DNA of 64,000 nucleotides from Fervidobacterium sp. UBA5837 (GCA_002432805.1 DJGV01000010.1:253617-317616), one strand, 5' to 3'; counted from the first letter of the stretch, positions 35,886 to 47,132 are shown. A program made the numbers and translations. Notes: generated from the letters alone by a model not told the origin.

Positions 35886-37904
35886 ATGGTCGAATTGAAG
35901 AACCTGCACGTATTTCTCAAAAGCAAAATCACAGGCAAAACGTTGTATGCACTTCCAAAGCAGTGGATTGAGCGCAGCTTTTCACAATACAGTGGAAAGC
36001 TTTCCATAAAAGATGGTTCCTACTTTGTAGACCCGTACGAGTACTTTTCGTTGGTTATAGAAAAAGTATTGCAAAATGATACTGGGGCTGACTATTCAAA
36101 ATCACTTGCGCAACTCAAAGGCGAGAAAGATGCAAGCTGGCTTATGAGCTCAAAGATGTACGGTGCATTGCCAAGGGCGACAGTTGCATACAACCATAAA
36201 GGATTTGGTTCGTTTGAGCCAGAAGACATATTCGGCTATCGTGAGTCAGGAACGTTCTTAAAGATGATCTCATTGTTACCATATCTGAAAAATTTAGGCA
36301 TCAACATTCTCTACATGCTCCCCATTTCCAAGATGAGCAACGTATTCAAAAAAGGGGAGATAGGCTCGCCTTATGCGGTGAAAAATCCAATAGAGCTTGA
36401 CGATACATACGCAGATCCACTTTTAGAAGGTATAGATGTGCAAGAGCAGTTTAAGGCACTCGTCCAAGCAGCGCACCTACTTGGTATACGTATCGTACTC
36501 GACTTCATTCCGCGTACTGCTGCGAGAGACAGTGATTTGATAAAGGAACATCCGGATTGGTTTTACTGGATAAAGATAGAAGAACTTGCAAGTTACAAGC
36601 CACCGTACGTACCAGAGCTACCATTCAAAATACCTGATCCGAACGATTTGGATATCATATATTCAAACGAAGAAGTCAAACGACATCTTGGCAAATTCAC
36701 GTTATCTCCGGACAAAATAGACCCAGAAAAATGGGAAAAGGTAAAAAACATGGGAGGCAGTATACTATCGAACATCGCCAAAGAATTTGGCATCATAACG
36801 CCTCCGGGCTTTTCAGATTGGGTTAACGACCCGCAGCCTACATGGGATGATGCAACGTTCCTTAGACTCTATTTGGACCATCCAGCACTGAGCCAAAACT
36901 ACATATCGAAAGACCAGCCGCCGTACGTGTTATTCGACGTGGTGAAATCGAGCAAATTCCCTGGCAATGAACCAAATATACCACTTTGGGAATACCTTTC
37001 GGACATAATACCAACGTACCAACAAAGATACGGCATAGATGGTGCAAGAATTGACATGGGCCATGCACTACCATCGAAACTCCAAGACATGATCATCTCA
37101 AAAGCAAAGTCAAACGACCCAGCGTTTGGTTTGATAGCTGAAGAACTCGAAATGAAAAACGATACGAAGGCAAAAAGCGAAGGGTACGAATGCATACTTG
37201 GTAACAGTTGGTACGCAGTTGCGAGGGCAAGAGAATTCTACAAATTCATAGAAGAGACTGTACCAAATCTTGTCGTGCCATTCGTTGCATCTTGCGAGAC
37301 GCCAGACACCCCGAGAATTGTTTACCGTGAGAATGGCAACAAACTGAAATATCTCGCACCAGCACTACTTTATTTGGCGCCTAATGCGATACCGTACATA
37401 AACAGCGGTCAAGAGATCGAAGAAATTCAGCCGATGAATCTCGGCCTCGACAACACAATATACGGTAAGACAGTATTACCTCCGAATGATCAATTCTACG
37501 GCAAACTTGCGTTTTTCGACTACTATGCCATGCACTGGAGCAACGCAGATGACAACATGTACGATTATTTAAAATGGTTACTTGAAATGAGAGAAAGATT
37601 ATCGGATTTCTACAACGGGGAATTCAGATACGTGTATTTAAACTACCAAGATGGACTAACTGCAAATTACAGTTTTTGGAATGGAAACAAAGGGACGATA
37701 ATCTTGGGCAATCTCAACCTTGCACAAGAGAGATATGCAGAGATATTCATAAACGAAACGGCAGGCAAAGGAGTAAAAGTTGAGAACGTCACATCCATAA
37801 ACAGATATGGCAAAAAAAGATTACCACTAAGCGAGATAAACGTCGTACCAGTCACCCTAATGCCCGGCGACTTTTCCATCATCCTCATCAACCATGATAT
37901 ATAA
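35886..37904 (+). CDS. GH13-family alpha-glucanotransferase, probably maltosyltransferase
   Basis: About 672 residues, alpha-amylase family TIM barrel, no signal peptide, so cytoplasmic. Catalytic Asp D390 in GIDGARIDMGHALP, likely acid/base Glu at 419-420 in GLIAEELEMKN, and a C-terminal conserved Asp in CETPDTPRI. The GARIDMGHALP signature and size recall the maltosyltransferase of Thermotoga maritima, which moves maltosyl units between maltodextrins; I assign this with moderate confidence over plain alpha-amylase. TTG 35880 is too close to the SD GAGGAGG (35871-35877), so ATG 35886 is used. It is a single-gene unit with a tRNA on each side. Confidence 0.72.
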   Translation: MVELKNLHVFLKSKITGKTLYALPKQWIERSFSQYSGKLSIKDGSYFVDPYEYFSLVIEKVLQNDTGADYSKSLAQLKGEKDASWLMSSKMYGALPRATVAYNHKGFGSFEPEDIFGYRESGTFLKMISLLPYLKNLGINILYMLPISKMSNVFKKGEIGSPYAVKNPIELDDTYADPLLEGIDVQEQFKALVQAAHLLGIRIVLDFIPRTAARDSDLIKEHPDWFYWIKIEELASYKPPYVPELPFKIPDPNDLDIIYSNEEVKRHLGKFTLSPDKIDPEKWEKVKNMGGSILSNIAKEFGIITPPGFSDWVNDPQPTWDDATFLRLYLDHPALSQNYISKDQPPYVLFDVVKSSKFPGNEPNIPLWEYLSDIIPTYQQRYGIDGARIDMGHALPSKLQDMIISKAKSNDPAFGLIAEELEMKNDTKAKSEGYECILGNSWYAVARAREFYKFIEETVPNLVVPFVASCETPDTPRIVYRENGNKLKYLAPALLYLAPNAIPYINSGQEIEEIQPMNLGLDNTIYGKTVLPPNDQFYGKLAFFDYYAMHWSNADDNMYDYLKWLLEMRERLSDFYNGEFRYVYLNYQDGLTANYSFWNGNKGTIILGNLNLAQERYAEIFINETAGKGVKVENVTSINRYGKKRLPLSEINVVPVTLMPGDFSIILINHDI

Positions 37905-37948
37905 CGTGATGTATAAATGGGGAATATGCTCTTTTTTGCGAAAAATAC

Positions 37949-37977
37949 TTGACAGAACCACACTTACATAGTAAAAT
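37949..37977 (+). promoter_or_regulatory. Promoter of tRNA-Val/tRNA-Gln
   Basis: Consensus TTGACA (37949-37954), 17-base spacer, TAAAAT (37972-37977), about 35 bases before tRNA-Val. Confidence 0.85.
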
Positions 37978-38011
37978 GTTAATCGCTTGGCAATAAGTCC
38001 GAGCGCACAGT

Positions 38012-38086
38012 GGGTGCGTAGCTCAGTGGGAGAGCGCTTCCTTGACGCGGAAGAGGCCGTAGGTTCAATCCCTGCCGCACCCACCA
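38012..38086 (+). tRNA. tRNA-Val (anticodon GAC)
   Basis: 75 bases; acceptor GGGTGCG with CGCACCC, anticodon stem CTTCC/GGAAG enclosing TTGACGC (anticodon GAC), T arm with GGTTCAATCCC, encoded CCA. A run of seven T follows at once. Confidence 0.95.
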
Positions 38087-38194
38087 GTTTTTTTGAAATT
38101 ACTTAACTGTTCGTACCTTTCATCTGTTTTGAGTAACGGAGTAAAGAATTTAGGCGCTTAAGCTCTTGCAACTGCCTTCTGAAAGTTGTCAAGT

Positions 38195-38269
38195 TGGGGT
38201 GTCGTCTAATTGGCAGGACACTGGACTTTGGCTCCAGCAGTGTAGGTTCGAGTCCTACCGCCCCAGCCA
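38195..38269 (+). tRNA. tRNA-Gln (anticodon TTG)
   Basis: 75 bases; acceptor TGGGGTG with CGCCCCA, anticodon stem CTGGA/TCCAG enclosing CTTTGGC (anticodon TTG), GGTTCGAGTCC in the T arm, encoded CCA. About 108 bases after tRNA-Val and probably in the same transcript. Confidence 0.95.
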
Positions 38270-38295
38270 GCAGAAAACAGATTCAATCTACCGAT

Positions 38296-38325
38296 ATGAT
38301 GGGCGCGTTATGCGCCCATCATTTT
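38296..38325 (+). terminator. Terminator after tRNA-Gln
   Basis: Perfect 11-base stem ATGATGGGCGC / GCGCCCATCAT with loop GTTAT, then a run of T. Confidence 0.85.
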
Positions 38326-38416
38326 GGATTGTGTTTGTCCGAGTCTATTCGATTATTTCACCGTTGAATAATACGCCCGAAGTAGTGTCCGAAACATAAA
38401 ATTCACGAGCGCTTTA

Positions 38417-38445
38417 TTGTTTTTTTGAAAAACTGCGGTTATAAT
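38417..38445 (+). promoter_or_regulatory. Promoter of the str operon
   Basis: TTGTTT (38417-38422), 17-base spacer, TATAAT (38440-38445), 35 bases before rpsL. It is the only strong promoter seen before the long ribosomal-protein run. Confidence 0.82.
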
Positions 38446-38480
38446 ATCTCACGAGTGTGTAGATTGAAGGGAGGGTTTAG

Positions 38481-38888
38481 ATGCCTACTATTAATCAGTT
38501 GGTTAAGTACGGAAGAGAAAAGGTCCAAGAAAAATCCAAATCACCAGCACTTGACGGTCATCCTCAGAGGCGTGGAGTCTGTGTCAGAGTCTCAACGATG
38601 ACTCCGAAAAAGCCAAACTCTGCTCTGAGGAAGATTGCAAAGGTAAGATTGAGCAACGGTACAGAAGTTACTGCGTATATTCCTGGTGTAGGACACAACT
38701 TACAAGAGCACTCTATCGTGCTTGTTAGAGGTGGAAGGGTAAAGGACTTACCAGGTGTCAGATACAAGATCATTCGCGGTACGCTTGACGCAGCAGGTGT
38801 TGAAAATAGGCGCCAAAGCAGAAGTAAGTATGGTGCAAAGAGACCAAAGGCTGGAGCAACAGCTGGCGGTGCAAAAGGTAAGAAGTAA
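38481..38888 (+). CDS. rpsL: 30S ribosomal protein S12
   Basis: Decoding-centre protein of the small subunit. 135 residues with [15 protein letters not shown] and the [13 protein letters not shown] stretch. The C-terminal lysine-rich tail is a little longer than in E. coli. First gene of the str operon, SD AGGGAGGG, start ATG 38481. rpsG follows after 12 bases. The Lys/Pro residues where streptomycin resistance mutations arise are of normal type. Confidence 0.98.
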   Translation: MPTINQLVKYGREKVQEKSKSPALDGHPQRRGVCVRVSTMTPKKPNSALRKIAKVRLSNGTEVTAYIPGVGHNLQEHSIVLVRGGRVKDLPGVRYKIIRGTLDAAGVENRRQSRSKYGAKRPKAGATAGGAKGKK

Positions 38889-38900
38889 GGAGGGAATCGA

Positions 38901-39368
38901 ATGAGGCGAAGAAGAGCCGAGGTTAGGGTTGTCCCACCAGATCCAGTGTACGGAGAAGTGCTCGTCACGAAGATGGTCAACAAAATCATGTGGGATGGAA
39001 AGAAATCAATTGCTCAGAAGATCGTTTATGGTACGATCGATATCCTGGGGCAGAAAACTGGTAAGAACGGCATAGACGTATTCAAGCAAGCAGTAGAGAA
39101 TGTAAAGCCTCTCGTTGAAGTACGCCCAAGAAGGGTTGGCGGTGCGACTTACCAAGTCCCAGTTGAAGTCCAAGAGCCAAGGAAGACCACGCTTGCAATT
39201 AGATGGATCGTTGACATAGCGAGGTCAAAAAAAGGCAAGCCATTACAAGAAAAACTTGCGGAAGAACTTTTGAATGCTTACAACAATACAGGAGCAGCTA
39301 TAAAGAAGAGAGAAGACGTCCACAAAATGGCAGAAGCCAACAGGGCGTTTGCACATTTCAGGTGGTAA
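38901..39368 (+). CDS. rpsG: 30S ribosomal protein S7
   Basis: 155 residues; binds the 3' major domain of 16S rRNA and starts head assembly. RRRRAEVR at the N-terminus and [12 protein letters not shown] and ALRW-type helix ([11 protein letters not shown]) are diagnostic. SD GGAGGGAATCG, start ATG 38901. In many bacteria S7 represses the str operon; no such site could be judged here. fusA follows after 41 bases. Confidence 0.98.
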   Translation: MRRRRAEVRVVPPDPVYGEVLVTKMVNKIMWDGKKSIAQKIVYGTIDILGQKTGKNGIDVFKQAVENVKPLVEVRPRRVGGATYQVPVEVQEPRKTTLAIRWIVDIARSKKGKPLQEKLAEELLNAYNNTGAAIKKREDVHKMAEANRAFAHFRW

Positions 39369-39409
39369 TAATCTTTACCTTTTAGTTCTACTTTTTTGAG
39401 GAGGAAATC

Positions 39410-41488
39410 ATGGAAGAGATAAAGGCCCAATATGTCGACTTGAATAAGTTAAGGAATATCGGAATAATGGCTCATATAGATGCCGGTAAGACGACAACTA
39501 CCGAGCGCATTTTGTTTTTTACAGGCAAAAAGCACAACATAGGTAGTGTCGATGAAGGTACGGCAACGATGGATTGGATGGTCCAAGAAAAAGAACGTGG
39601 TATCACTATTACGTCAGCTGCTACCACGTGTTTTTGGAAGGATCATCGTATAAACATCATCGATACTCCCGGTCACGTTGACTTCACTATAGAAGTTGAA
39701 AGGTCTCTAAGGGTTTTAGATGGTGCTGTAGCAGTCTTCGATGCAACAGCAGGTGTCGAACCTCAATCTGAAACAGTTTGGCGACAGGCTGACAAATACA
39801 GTGTCCCGCGCATTGCGTTCATGAACAAGATGGACAAAACGGGCGCAGACTTCTACATGGCTGTCCAGACGATGGTTGATAGATTAGGTGCACATCCAAT
39901 TGCCATCCAAATACCGATTGGAAGAGAGAACGACTTCAAGGGAGTAATTGACCTGATAGAGATGAAGGCTATCAGATGGCTCAATCCTGACGGCACCGAT
40001 ATGGTTATCGAAGATATCCCAGCAAACATGATCGATGAAGCAGAGGAAGCAAGAGACGAAATGATCGAAAAGACTGCCGAAGTAGACGACGAAATCATGG
40101 AACTGTACTTGGCAGAAGAAGAACCAACTGTAAAGCAGCTCTACGATGCACTCAGAAGGATAACGATAGCAGGACTTGGTACTCCCGTACTATGTGGCTC
40201 ATCGAAGATGAATTTGGGTATCCAGCCTCTACTTGATGCTATCGTGAGATACCTACCATCCCCACTTGATTTGCCACCCGTACGTGGATTCGGCAAGGAT
40301 GGGAATGAGGTAGAAGTTATGCCAACTGAAAATGCACCGTTTGTAGCTTATGCGTTCAAGATACAGACCGACCCATACGTTGGAAAACTTACATTCCTCA
40401 GAGTGTACAGTGGACGATTAGAAAAAGGCAGCTACGTCGTCAATACAACAAAAGGCGTAAAAGAACGCGTCTCAAGGCTCATATTCCTACACGCAGACAA
40501 ACGTGAAGACGTTGAATACATAAGGGCTGGAGATATCGTTGGAGTAATTGGTATGAAGGGCACGATAACGGGAGATACCGTCTGCGAGGAAGGTGCAAAC
40601 GTTATACTCGAAAAGATGGAATTCCCTGAACCAGTCATCTCCATTGCAATTGAACCTGCAACAAAAGACGATGAAACGAAATTATCAAAGGCTCTCCAAT
40701 CATTGCTTGACGAGGATCCATCTCTGAGAGCATACGTAGATCAAGAAACTGGAGAGACTATACTCTCGGGTATGGGTGAGTTGCACCTTGAAATCATCGT
40801 CGACAGATTGAAGAGAGAATTTGGAGTTAACGTTAGAGTGGGTAAACCACAGGTTGCCTACAGAGAAACGATCACAAGAGGAATCAAAGTCGAAGGAAAG
40901 TACATCAGACAAAGTGGTGGAAGAGGACAATATGGTCATGCAGTTTTACGCTTTGAACCACTCGAACTTGACAAGACCTTTGAATTCGTTGATAAGACCG
41001 TTGGTGGTGTCATACCGAAACAGTACATACCAGCAATCGAAGAAGGAATAAAAGAAGCTATGCAAGTAGGAGTTTTGGCAGGATATCCCGTAGTTGGGAT
41101 TAGAGCGACACTCATCGAGGGTTCGTACCATGAAGTCGACTCTTCGGAAATGGCATTCAAGATTGCGGCCAGCATGGCATTCAAAGAAGCTATGGAAAAA
41201 GGTGGACCTGTACTACTCGAACCCATAATGAAAGTCGAAGTAGTAACGCCGGAAGACTACATGGGCAACATAATCGCAGATCTCAACTCAAGAAGAGCGC
41301 ACATAGACGCACTTGAAAACAGGGCACATCTGAGAGTTATAAAAGCTCTTGTCCCACTAAGTGAGATGTTTGGATACGCAACGACACTCAGATCACTATC
41401 GCAAGGTAGAGCAACGTACATAATGACACTATCGCACTACAGCAAAGTGCCGGAGAAAGTTGCTGAAACACTCACAAAGAGCGCATAA
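39410..41488 (+). CDS. fusA: Elongation factor G
   Basis: GTPase that moves tRNA and mRNA through the ribosome. 692 residues; G1 [10 protein letters not shown]3 DTPGHVD and G4 NKMD are present, then domains II-V with GGRGQYGH in domain IV and the Asn/Gly loop region. Start ATG 39410 with SD GAGGAGG. The protein carries only one usual EF-G of this operon. A 100-base gap with a weak hairpin separates it from tuf. Confidence 0.98.
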   Translation: MEEIKAQYVDLNKLRNIGIMAHIDAGKTTTTERILFFTGKKHNIGSVDEGTATMDWMVQEKERGITITSAATTCFWKDHRINIIDTPGHVDFTIEVERSLRVLDGAVAVFDATAGVEPQSETVWRQADKYSVPRIAFMNKMDKTGADFYMAVQTMVDRLGAHPIAIQIPIGRENDFKGVIDLIEMKAIRWLNPDGTDMVIEDIPANMIDEAEEARDEMIEKTAEVDDEIMELYLAEEEPTVKQLYDALRRITIAGLGTPVLCGSSKMNLGIQPLLDAIVRYLPSPLDLPPVRGFGKDGNEVEVMPTENAPFVAYAFKIQTDPYVGKLTFLRVYSGRLEKGSYVVNTTKGVKERVSRLIFLHADKREDVEYIRAGDIVGVIGMKGTITGDTVCEEGANVILEKMEFPEPVISIAIEPATKDDETKLSKALQSLLDEDPSLRAYVDQETGETILSGMGELHLEIIVDRLKREFGVNVRVGKPQVAYRETITRGIKVEGKYIRQSGGRGQYGHAVLRFEPLELDKTFEFVDKTVGGVIPKQYIPAIEEGIKEAMQVGVLAGYPVVGIRATLIEGSYHEVDSSEMAFKIAASMAFKEAMEKGGPVLLEPIMKVEVVTPEDYMGNIIADLNSRRAHIDALENRAHLRVIKALVPLSEMFGYATTLRSLSQGRATYIMTLSHYSKVPEKVAETLTKSA

Positions 41489-41588
41489 AAGCTGAAAATT
41501 GTATAAGGTTGGCGGAATAAAGAATAGAAAAATCTCAAAAAGTGGGAGAATACTCCACAACAGGTGAAAAAAAGGAGGGGCAAAAAGT

Positions 41589-42791
41589 ATGGCAAAGGAA
41601 AAATTTGTAAGAAACAAACCACACATGAACGTCGGAACGATAGGACACATTGACCACGGAAAGACAACACTCACAGCAGCTATTACAAAGTACTGCGCAT
41701 TATTTGGATGGGCAGACTACACACCATACGAAATGATCGATAAGGCGCCAGAAGAAAGGGCAAGAGGTATCACCATCAACATCACACACGTTGAATATCA
41801 AACAGAAAAAAGGCACTACGCACACATCGACTGCCCAGGTCACGCAGACTACATAAAGAACATGATCACCGGTGCAGCTCAGATGGATGGTGCAATACTC
41901 GTTGTTGCAGCAACTGATGGACCAATGCCACAGACAAGAGAACACGTTCTTTTGGCAAGGCAAGTCAACGTTCCAGCAATAATCGTCTACATCAACAAAG
42001 TTGATATGGTTGACGACCCAGAACTCATCGACTTAGTCGAAATGGAAGTCAGAGACCTTCTCAGCAAATATGAATTCCCTGGCGACGATCTTCCAGTCAT
42101 CAGAGGATCAGCTCTGAATGCAGTCAGTGCACCAAGCGATCCAAATCATCCAGACCTTGCTTCCATAAAAGAACTTCTTGATGCAATGGACAGCTATCTG
42201 CCAGATCCAGTTCGTGAGATCGATAAGCCATTCCTTCTCTCCGTTGAAGACGTCTTCACCATCACCGGTAGAGGAACAGTTGTTACTGGAAGAATTGAAC
42301 GTGGTGTAATCAAGGCAGGAGTCGAAGCAGAAATAGTTGGTATCAGCTACGAAACGAGAAAGACAGTCATCACAAGCGTTGAAATGTTCAGAAAAGAACT
42401 CGACGAAGCAATGGCTGGCGATAACGTAGGTTGCTTGCTCAGAGGAATCGATAAAGACGAAGTCGAGAGAGGACAAGTTCTTGCAAAACCAGGTTCCATC
42501 ACACCACACAAAAAATTCAAGGCAAACATATATGTCCTCAAGAAAGAAGAGGGCGGACGCCACACGCCATTCACAAAGGGTTACAAACCACAGTTCTTTA
42601 TCAGAACAGCAGACGTCACTGGTGATATAATAGATTTACCAGCAGGTGCAGAAATGGTCATGCCTGGTGACAACATCGAAATGACTGTTGAACTCATCTA
42701 CCCAGTTGCAATCGAAAAAGGTATGAGATTTGCAGTTCGTGAAGGTGGAAAGACAGTTGGTGCAGGTGTCGTATCAGAAATAATCGAGTAA
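41589..42791 (+). CDS. tuf: Elongation factor Tu
   Basis: GTPase that brings aminoacyl-tRNA to the ribosome. 400 residues with [20 protein letters not shown] motifs and the RARGITI switch I region. SD AAGGAGGGG, start ATG 41589. Codon use is more C-ending than elsewhere, as expected for a highly expressed gene. A G7-TT-C7 hairpin plus T-run follows, marking the boundary with the S10 operon. Confidence 0.98.
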   Translation: MAKEKFVRNKPHMNVGTIGHIDHGKTTLTAAITKYCALFGWADYTPYEMIDKAPEERARGITINITHVEYQTEKRHYAHIDCPGHADYIKNMITGAAQMDGAILVVAATDGPMPQTREHVLLARQVNVPAIIVYINKVDMVDDPELIDLVEMEVRDLLSKYEFPGDDLPVIRGSALNAVSAPSDPNHPDLASIKELLDAMDSYLPDPVREIDKPFLLSVEDVFTITGRGTVVTGRIERGVIKAGVEAEIVGISYETRKTVITSVEMFRKELDEAMAGDNVGCLLRGIDKDEVERGQVLAKPGSITPHKKFKANIYVLKKEEGGRHTPFTKGYKPQFFIRTADVTGDIIDLPAGAEMVMPGDNIEMTVELIYPVAIEKGMRFAVREGGKTVGAGVVSEIIE

Positions 42792-42832
42792 TTTAGATTT
42801 GGTTAAAAAATAAGGCCTTTACTAAGGTAATC

Positions 42833-42853
42833 GGGGGGGTTCCCCCCCTTTTC
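42833..42853 (+). terminator. G7/C7 hairpin after tuf
   Basis: Seven G (42833-42839), TT, seven C (42842-42848), then TTTT. It folds into six G-C pairs with a GTTC loop. It is either a terminator or a partial attenuator between the str and S10 clusters; no strong promoter follows it, so read-through seems needed. Confidence 0.75.
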
Positions 42854-42871
42854 TAAGAAGGAGGGTAAGAC

Positions 42872-43180
42872 ATGCCAGGGCAAAAAATTAGAATCAGATT
42901 GAAGGCATATGACCATAGATTGTTAGACGAATCGGCGAAAAAGATAGTCGAAGTGGCAAAACAAACAAACGCAAAGGTTTCAGGTCCCATCCCGCTACCA
43001 ACGGAAAGGACTCTGTACGTTGTTTTGAGATCACCACTTAAGCATAAGGACTCTCGTGAACAATTCGAAAAGAAAGTTCACAAAAGACTTGTAGACATAA
43101 TCGAACCGAACTCAAAAACGATTGACGCTCTGATGAAGATCAATCTTCCAGCAGGTGTCGACGTCGAAATCAATCTGTGA
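42872..43180 (+). CDS. rpsJ: 30S ribosomal protein S10
   Basis: 102 residues. [27 protein letters not shown] and [11 protein letters not shown] are diagnostic. It is part of the small-subunit head and also binds NusB in antitermination. It opens the S10 cluster with SD AAGGAGGGT and ATG 42872. rplC follows after 20 bases. Confidence 0.98.
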   Translation: MPGQKIRIRLKAYDHRLLDESAKKIVEVAKQTNAKVSGPIPLPTERTLYVVLRSPLKHKDSREQFEKKVHKRLVDIIEPNSKTIDALMKINLPAGVDVEINL

Positions 43181-43200
43181 GTCCTCGGAGGTGTTTTGAG

Positions 43201-43824
43201 ATGAAATTCATACTCGCAAGAAAAGTTGGAATGACCAGGGTATGGAAAGATGACAAACTTTACCCTGTTACAGTTCTTAAAGCAGGCCCATGCTACGTAG
43301 TGCAGAAAAAGACAGTTGAAAAAGATGGATACAACGCGCTTCAGTTAGGTTTTGACGAAGCAAGTGAGAAAAGATTACCAAAACCACTGCTCGGAGTATT
43401 CAAAAAGGCAAACGTAAAACCAATGAAAGTACTGAAAGAATTCAAAGTCGACAACGTTGACCAATACACACTCGGTCAAGAAATAACGGTTGCAATTTTT
43501 CAAGAAGGCGATAAAATAGACATCACTGGCTGGTCAAAAGGTAGAGGTTACTCTGGCGCAATGAAAAGATGGAATTTCCAAGGTGGTCCAAGGGCACATG
43601 GTGCGAAATTCCACAGAGAACTCGGTTCCGTTGGTCAGCATTCGGATCCGGCAAGGATATTCAAAGGTAAAAAGATGCCTGGAAGATACGGTAACGAAAG
43701 AATTACCGTACTCAATTCTGAAGTTGTTAAAATAGATACAGAAAACCACCTATTAGCAGTTAAAGGCGGAGTGCCAGGAGCGAGGGGCAGCCTTGTAATC
43801 ATTAGAAATGCGGTCAAGGTATAA
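43201..43824 (+). CDS. rplC: 50S ribosomal protein L3
   Basis: 207 residues, near the peptidyl transferase centre. Signature MKFILARKVGMTRVW at the start, and SKGRGYSGAMKRWNFQGG with GSVGQHSDPARIFKGKKMPG, the family motif. The open frame extends to 43177, but SD CGGAGGTG fixes ATG 43201. An 80-base gap with no feature separates it from rplD. Confidence 0.98.
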   Translation: MKFILARKVGMTRVWKDDKLYPVTVLKAGPCYVVQKKTVEKDGYNALQLGFDEASEKRLPKPLLGVFKKANVKPMKVLKEFKVDNVDQYTLGQEITVAIFQEGDKIDITGWSKGRGYSGAMKRWNFQGGPRAHGAKFHRELGSVGQHSDPARIFKGKKMPGRYGNERITVLNSEVVKIDTENHLLAVKGGVPGARGSLVIIRNAVKV

Positions 43825-43905
43825 GAAAGTATAAGATTAAAGCTATTCTTGGACGCATGATACAAGGACATGTGCTCCGAAATTGGAGTTAAGGGAGGAA
43901 AAAGT

Positions 43906-44577
43906 ATGGCACAGATAGAACTTCACAACATCAAAGGTGAGAAGATAGGAAACATCCAAATCAGCGACGATATCTTCAACATCGTACCGAACGAAGACGT
44001 CTTGTGGCGATACATCGACATGCAGCTTACAAATGGCAGAGCCGGTACCGCATCAGCAAAGACAAGAGGAGAAGTTTCTGGTGGCGGAAGGAAACCTTAT
44101 CCACAGAAGCACACCGGAAGGGCAAGACAAGGTTCCATAAGGGCCATTCAATGGAAACACGGTGGTGTTGCACACGCTCCAAAACCAAGGAACTACCTCA
44201 AGAGACTCAACAAGAAGATGAAAAGATTAGCGCTCAAATCAGCGCTTTCTGCAAGATTCCAAGAAGGTAATCTCATCGTCATCAGCGACATACGATTTGA
44301 AAAAGCGCAGACGAAACAAGTCAAAGAAGTACTAAATAACCTTGGAATTGCAAAAGAAAAGGTCTTATTCGTACTACCGAGAAAAGAAACTGTGTACGAA
44401 AACGTAAAACTCTCCGGTAGAAATATACCTGGAGTAAAAGTCATCATCGCAGACAATCCAAACAACAACGACGGAAACAACATCGATGGGCTCAACGTAT
44501 TTGATATAATCAACGCAACAAAGGTTGTCCTTACAGAAGGCACCGTTCGTAAAATTGAGGAGGTGCTCAGTAAATGA
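43906..44577 (+). CDS. rplD: 50S ribosomal protein L4
   Basis: 223 residues. [19 protein letters not shown] and [13 protein letters not shown] mark the extended loop reaching into the exit tunnel. In E. coli L4 represses the S10 operon by attenuation; no such leader is evident. The frame begins at 43870, but AAGGGAGG and ATG 43906 give the true start (MAQIELHN). Its stop overlaps rplW (four bases). Confidence 0.97.
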   Translation: MAQIELHNIKGEKIGNIQISDDIFNIVPNEDVLWRYIDMQLTNGRAGTASAKTRGEVSGGGRKPYPQKHTGRARQGSIRAIQWKHGGVAHAPKPRNYLKRLNKKMKRLALKSALSARFQEGNLIVISDIRFEKAQTKQVKEVLNNLGIAKEKVLFVLPRKETVYENVKLSGRNIPGVKVIIADNPNNNDGNNIDGLNVFDIINATKVVLTEGTVRKIEEVLSK

Positions 44578-44876
44578 GAAAAGACTACGCGGATATAATC
44601 ATAAGACCGATCATCAGTGAGAAATCTATGGACCATAGAGGCCAAGGAGAATACTTCTTCGAAGTCGATAAAAAAGCAAATAAGCAACAGATAAGAGAAG
44701 CTGTCGAAAAATTATTCAACGTAAAAGTTGAAGGAGTCAATACGATGTTAGTCAAGCCAAAGCCAAAGAAAGACATCAGAAGAGGAGCGTTGGCAAAAGA
44801 AGGATACACAAAAGAATGGAAAAAAGCCATAGTCAAATTAGCAGAAGGCTATGTGATCAAAGAACTCCAAGCGTAA
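44574..44876 (+). CDS. rplW: 50S ribosomal protein L23
   Basis: 100 residues at the tunnel exit, contact point for trigger factor and [15 protein letters not shown] and the [11 protein letters not shown] strand are typical. The start overlaps the rplD stop (ATGA) and SD GGAGGTG lies inside rplD. Trigger factor (tig) is encoded 14 kb downstream. Confidence 0.97.
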   Translation: MRKDYADIIIRPIISEKSMDHRGQGEYFFEVDKKANKQQIREAVEKLFNVKVEGVNTMLVKPKPKKDIRRGALAKEGYTKEWKKAIVKLAEGYVIKELQA

Positions 44877-44889
44877 GGGGTGAAGAAAA

Positions 44890-45717
44890 ATGGGTCTTAA
44901 AAGATTCAAGCCAACTAGTGAAGGTAGAAGATTCATGATCATTTCCGATTTTTCGGAAATTACAAAATCAAAACCCGAAAAATCTCTTATTTCTCCTCTG
45001 AAAAAGAGCGGTGGAAGAAACCACCACGGCAGAATCACCGTTAGGTTCAGAGGTGGCGGGCACAAAAGACAATACAGAATAGTTGATTTCAGAAGATGGG
45101 AAAAAGAGAACATACCAGCAAGAGTTGCATCTATAGAATACGATCCAAACAGGACAGCGAGAATAGCACTCTTAGTTTACGCAGATGGTGATAAGAGATA
45201 CATTCTTGCACCAAACAACGTAAAAGTCGGCGACATGCTAATGGCCGGTCCAAACGCAGAAATCAAACCAGGTAATGCGCTTCCACTCTTAAATATACCA
45301 ATAGGAACCATCGTTCACAGCATAGAATTCTACCCACGCGGTGGAGCTAAGATAGCAAGAAGTGCAGGCATGTCATGTCAGCTCATGGCAAAAGAGGGCG
45401 AATATGCACTACTCAGAATGCCATCTGGAGAATTGAGAAGAGTGCACGTAAGATGCTATGCAACGATAGGAGTTACCGGAAACGAAGACCACAAAAACGA
45501 AGTCTCCGGTAAAGCTGGAAGGGAAATGTGGAGAGGTAAGAAGCCACACGTACGTGGTGTCGTCATGAACCCAGTAGACCACCCGCATGGTGGTGGAGAA
45601 GGAAGAGGTAAGGGACACCATCCACAGAGCCCATGGGGCGTACCAGCAAAAGGATACAAGACAAGAAGAGGTAAGAGAGCAAGCGACAAAATGATCGTTA
45701 GAAGAAGAAACGGTTGA
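44890..45717 (+). CDS. rplB: 50S ribosomal protein L2
   Basis: 275 residues; contributes to peptidyl transferase centre and subunit joining. [19 protein letters not shown] and the C-terminal [20 protein letters not shown] motif with the essential His are present. SD AAGGGGTGAAG, start ATG 44890. rpsS follows after 16 bases. Confidence 0.98.
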   Translation: MGLKRFKPTSEGRRFMIISDFSEITKSKPEKSLISPLKKSGGRNHHGRITVRFRGGGHKRQYRIVDFRRWEKENIPARVASIEYDPNRTARIALLVYADGDKRYILAPNNVKVGDMLMAGPNAEIKPGNALPLLNIPIGTIVHSIEFYPRGGAKIARSAGMSCQLMAKEGEYALLRMPSGELRRVHVRCYATIGVTGNEDHKNEVSGKAGREMWRGKKPHVRGVVMNPVDHPHGGGEGRGKGHHPQSPWGVPAKGYKTRRGKRASDKMIVRRRNG

Positions 45718-45733
45718 TCAGGAGGTGTAATGA

Positions 45734-46021
45734 ATGAGCCGTTCAACTAAAAAAGGGCCATATGTTGACGTAAAGCTAATCAAAAAAATCAGAATGCTGA
45801 ATGAAACTGGAGAAAAGAGAATAATAAAGACATGGAGTAGAGCAAGCACAATCGTTCCAGAAATGGTTGGACACACAGTGGCCGTATACAATGGAATGAA
45901 ACACATACCCGTCTACATCACAGAAAACATGGTCGGGCACAAACTTGGTGAATTCTCATTCACCAGAAGATTTGGCGGACACACCAACAAATCGGCCAAA
46001 AAAGGTGAGATTAAGAAATAA
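45734..46021 (+). CDS. rpsS: 30S ribosomal protein S19
   Basis: 95 residues; forms a complex with S13 in the head. [31 protein letters not shown] and the [14 protein letters not shown] end are diagnostic. SD GGAGGTG, start ATG 45734. Confidence 0.98.
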   Translation: MSRSTKKGPYVDVKLIKKIRMLNETGEKRIIKTWSRASTIVPEMVGHTVAVYNGMKHIPVYITENMVGHKLGEFSFTRRFGGHTNKSAKKGEIKK

Positions 46022-46035
46022 GGAGGGAGCCAATA

Positions 46036-46479
46036 ATGCAAACCGTCATAAAAAGAGAAGGTTTGAAACGATCCAAATTCTACGCAAAGAAAAAAGAAAC
46101 CCTTGCAGCAATGCCTAAGTATGAAGCAAAGGCAGTTGCAAAATTCGTTCGAATATCCCCAAGAAAAGCAAGGTCAGTCGTAAATTCCATTAGAGGCAAG
46201 AATGTTTCGGAAGCGTTTAATCTTCTTGAATTTTCATCAAAGAAGGCTGCACGGATCGTTAGAAATGTGTTAAAATCGGCAGTAGCAAATGCCACAAATA
46301 ACTACGGACTTTCCGAAGACAACCTTTACGTTTCATCCTGCTACGTCACAGACGGTCCAAGGATGAAGAGAGTATGGCCAAGAGGAAGAGGAAGAGCGGA
46401 CATCATCCAAAAGAGGATGTCGCACGTTACTGTTGTTGTTAGAGACAGAGAAAAAGAGAAAGAATCTAATGCAAAATAA
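46036..46479 (+). CDS. rplV: 50S ribosomal protein L22
   Basis: 147 residues; its hairpin lines the exit tunnel. [20 protein letters not shown] and RAKGRG-like [16 protein letters not shown] are diagnostic. About 25 extra residues precede the usual start ([21 protein letters not shown]), a basic extension not found in most bacteria. SD GGAGGGAGC and ATG 46036 support the long form, though an internal start at M26 (MPKYEAKAV) cannot be excluded. Confidence 0.96.
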   Translation: MQTVIKREGLKRSKFYAKKKETLAAMPKYEAKAVAKFVRISPRKARSVVNSIRGKNVSEAFNLLEFSSKKAARIVRNVLKSAVANATNNYGLSEDNLYVSSCYVTDGPRMKRVWPRGRGRADIIQKRMSHVTVVVRDREKEKESNAK

Positions 46480-46502
46480 TAGAGCGTTGTGAGGTGATAC
46501 AG

Positions 46503-47132
46503 GTGGGTCAAAAAGTGCATCCGAAAGGATTTAGGCTTGGTTTAACATCTGAATGGGACGCGCAATGGTTCAACGAAAAGAAGTATGGTGAATACCTACT
46601 TGAAGACGAAGCCATCAGAAATTTCGTAAAGAAGACTTACAATCAAGCGGGAATTGCAAGAGTAGTAGTACAGAGGCCAGACGCTGAAAGAGTGATCGTA
46701 GTCATCCATGCAGCAAGACCTGGTATACTCATCGGTAAAAAAGGTGCGGGCATAACAGAACTTAGACAATCACTTGAGAGCAGATTCAACAGGAAATTCG
46801 GAGTTGACATCATCGAAGCAAAAACGCCCGACAGTGAGGCATCACTTGTAGCAGAAGCGATAGCTCAAAAGATAGAGAAAAGGGCATCCTACAAGATAGT
46901 AATGAAGAGAGCAATCTCCTCTGCTTTAAGAAGAGGCGCAAAGGGTATAAAGATAATGGTCGCTGGAAGACTTGGTGGAGCTGAAATTGCAAGAACAGAA
47001 TGGTACCTAAAAGGCAGGCTCCCGCTCCAGACGTTGAGATCCGTTGTAGACTATTCAACGGCAAGGGCAGAGACGAAGTACGGTACAATCGGCGTGAAGG
47101 TTTGGATATACAAAGGAGACATCAGACCGTAA
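46503..47132 (+). CDS. rpsC: 30S ribosomal protein S3
   Basis: 209 residues; mRNA entry and helicase activity in the head. Starts [17 protein letters not shown] after the start codon; KH domain with [17 protein letters not shown] and the GAEIARTEW motif. GTG 46494 is part of the SD GAGGTGAT, so GTG 46503 is chosen. Its stop codon starts a 14-base near-perfect tandem duplication and an unusual 166-base gap before rplP. Confidence 0.97.
   Translation: MGQKVHPKGFRLGLTSEWDAQWFNEKKYGEYLLEDEAIRNFVKKTYNQAGIARVVVQRPDAERVIVVIHAARPGILIGKKGAGITELRQSLESRFNRKFGVDIIEAKTPDSEASLVAEAIAQKIEKRASYKIVMKRAISSALRRGAKGIKIMVAGRLGGAEIARTEWYLKGRLPLQTLRSVVDYSTARAETKYGTIGVKVWIYKGDIRP

Noticed and set aside
39410..41488. 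A second EF-G-like or tetracycline-resistance type factor
   Set aside because: Length, domains and place between rpsG and tuf are those of normal EF-G.
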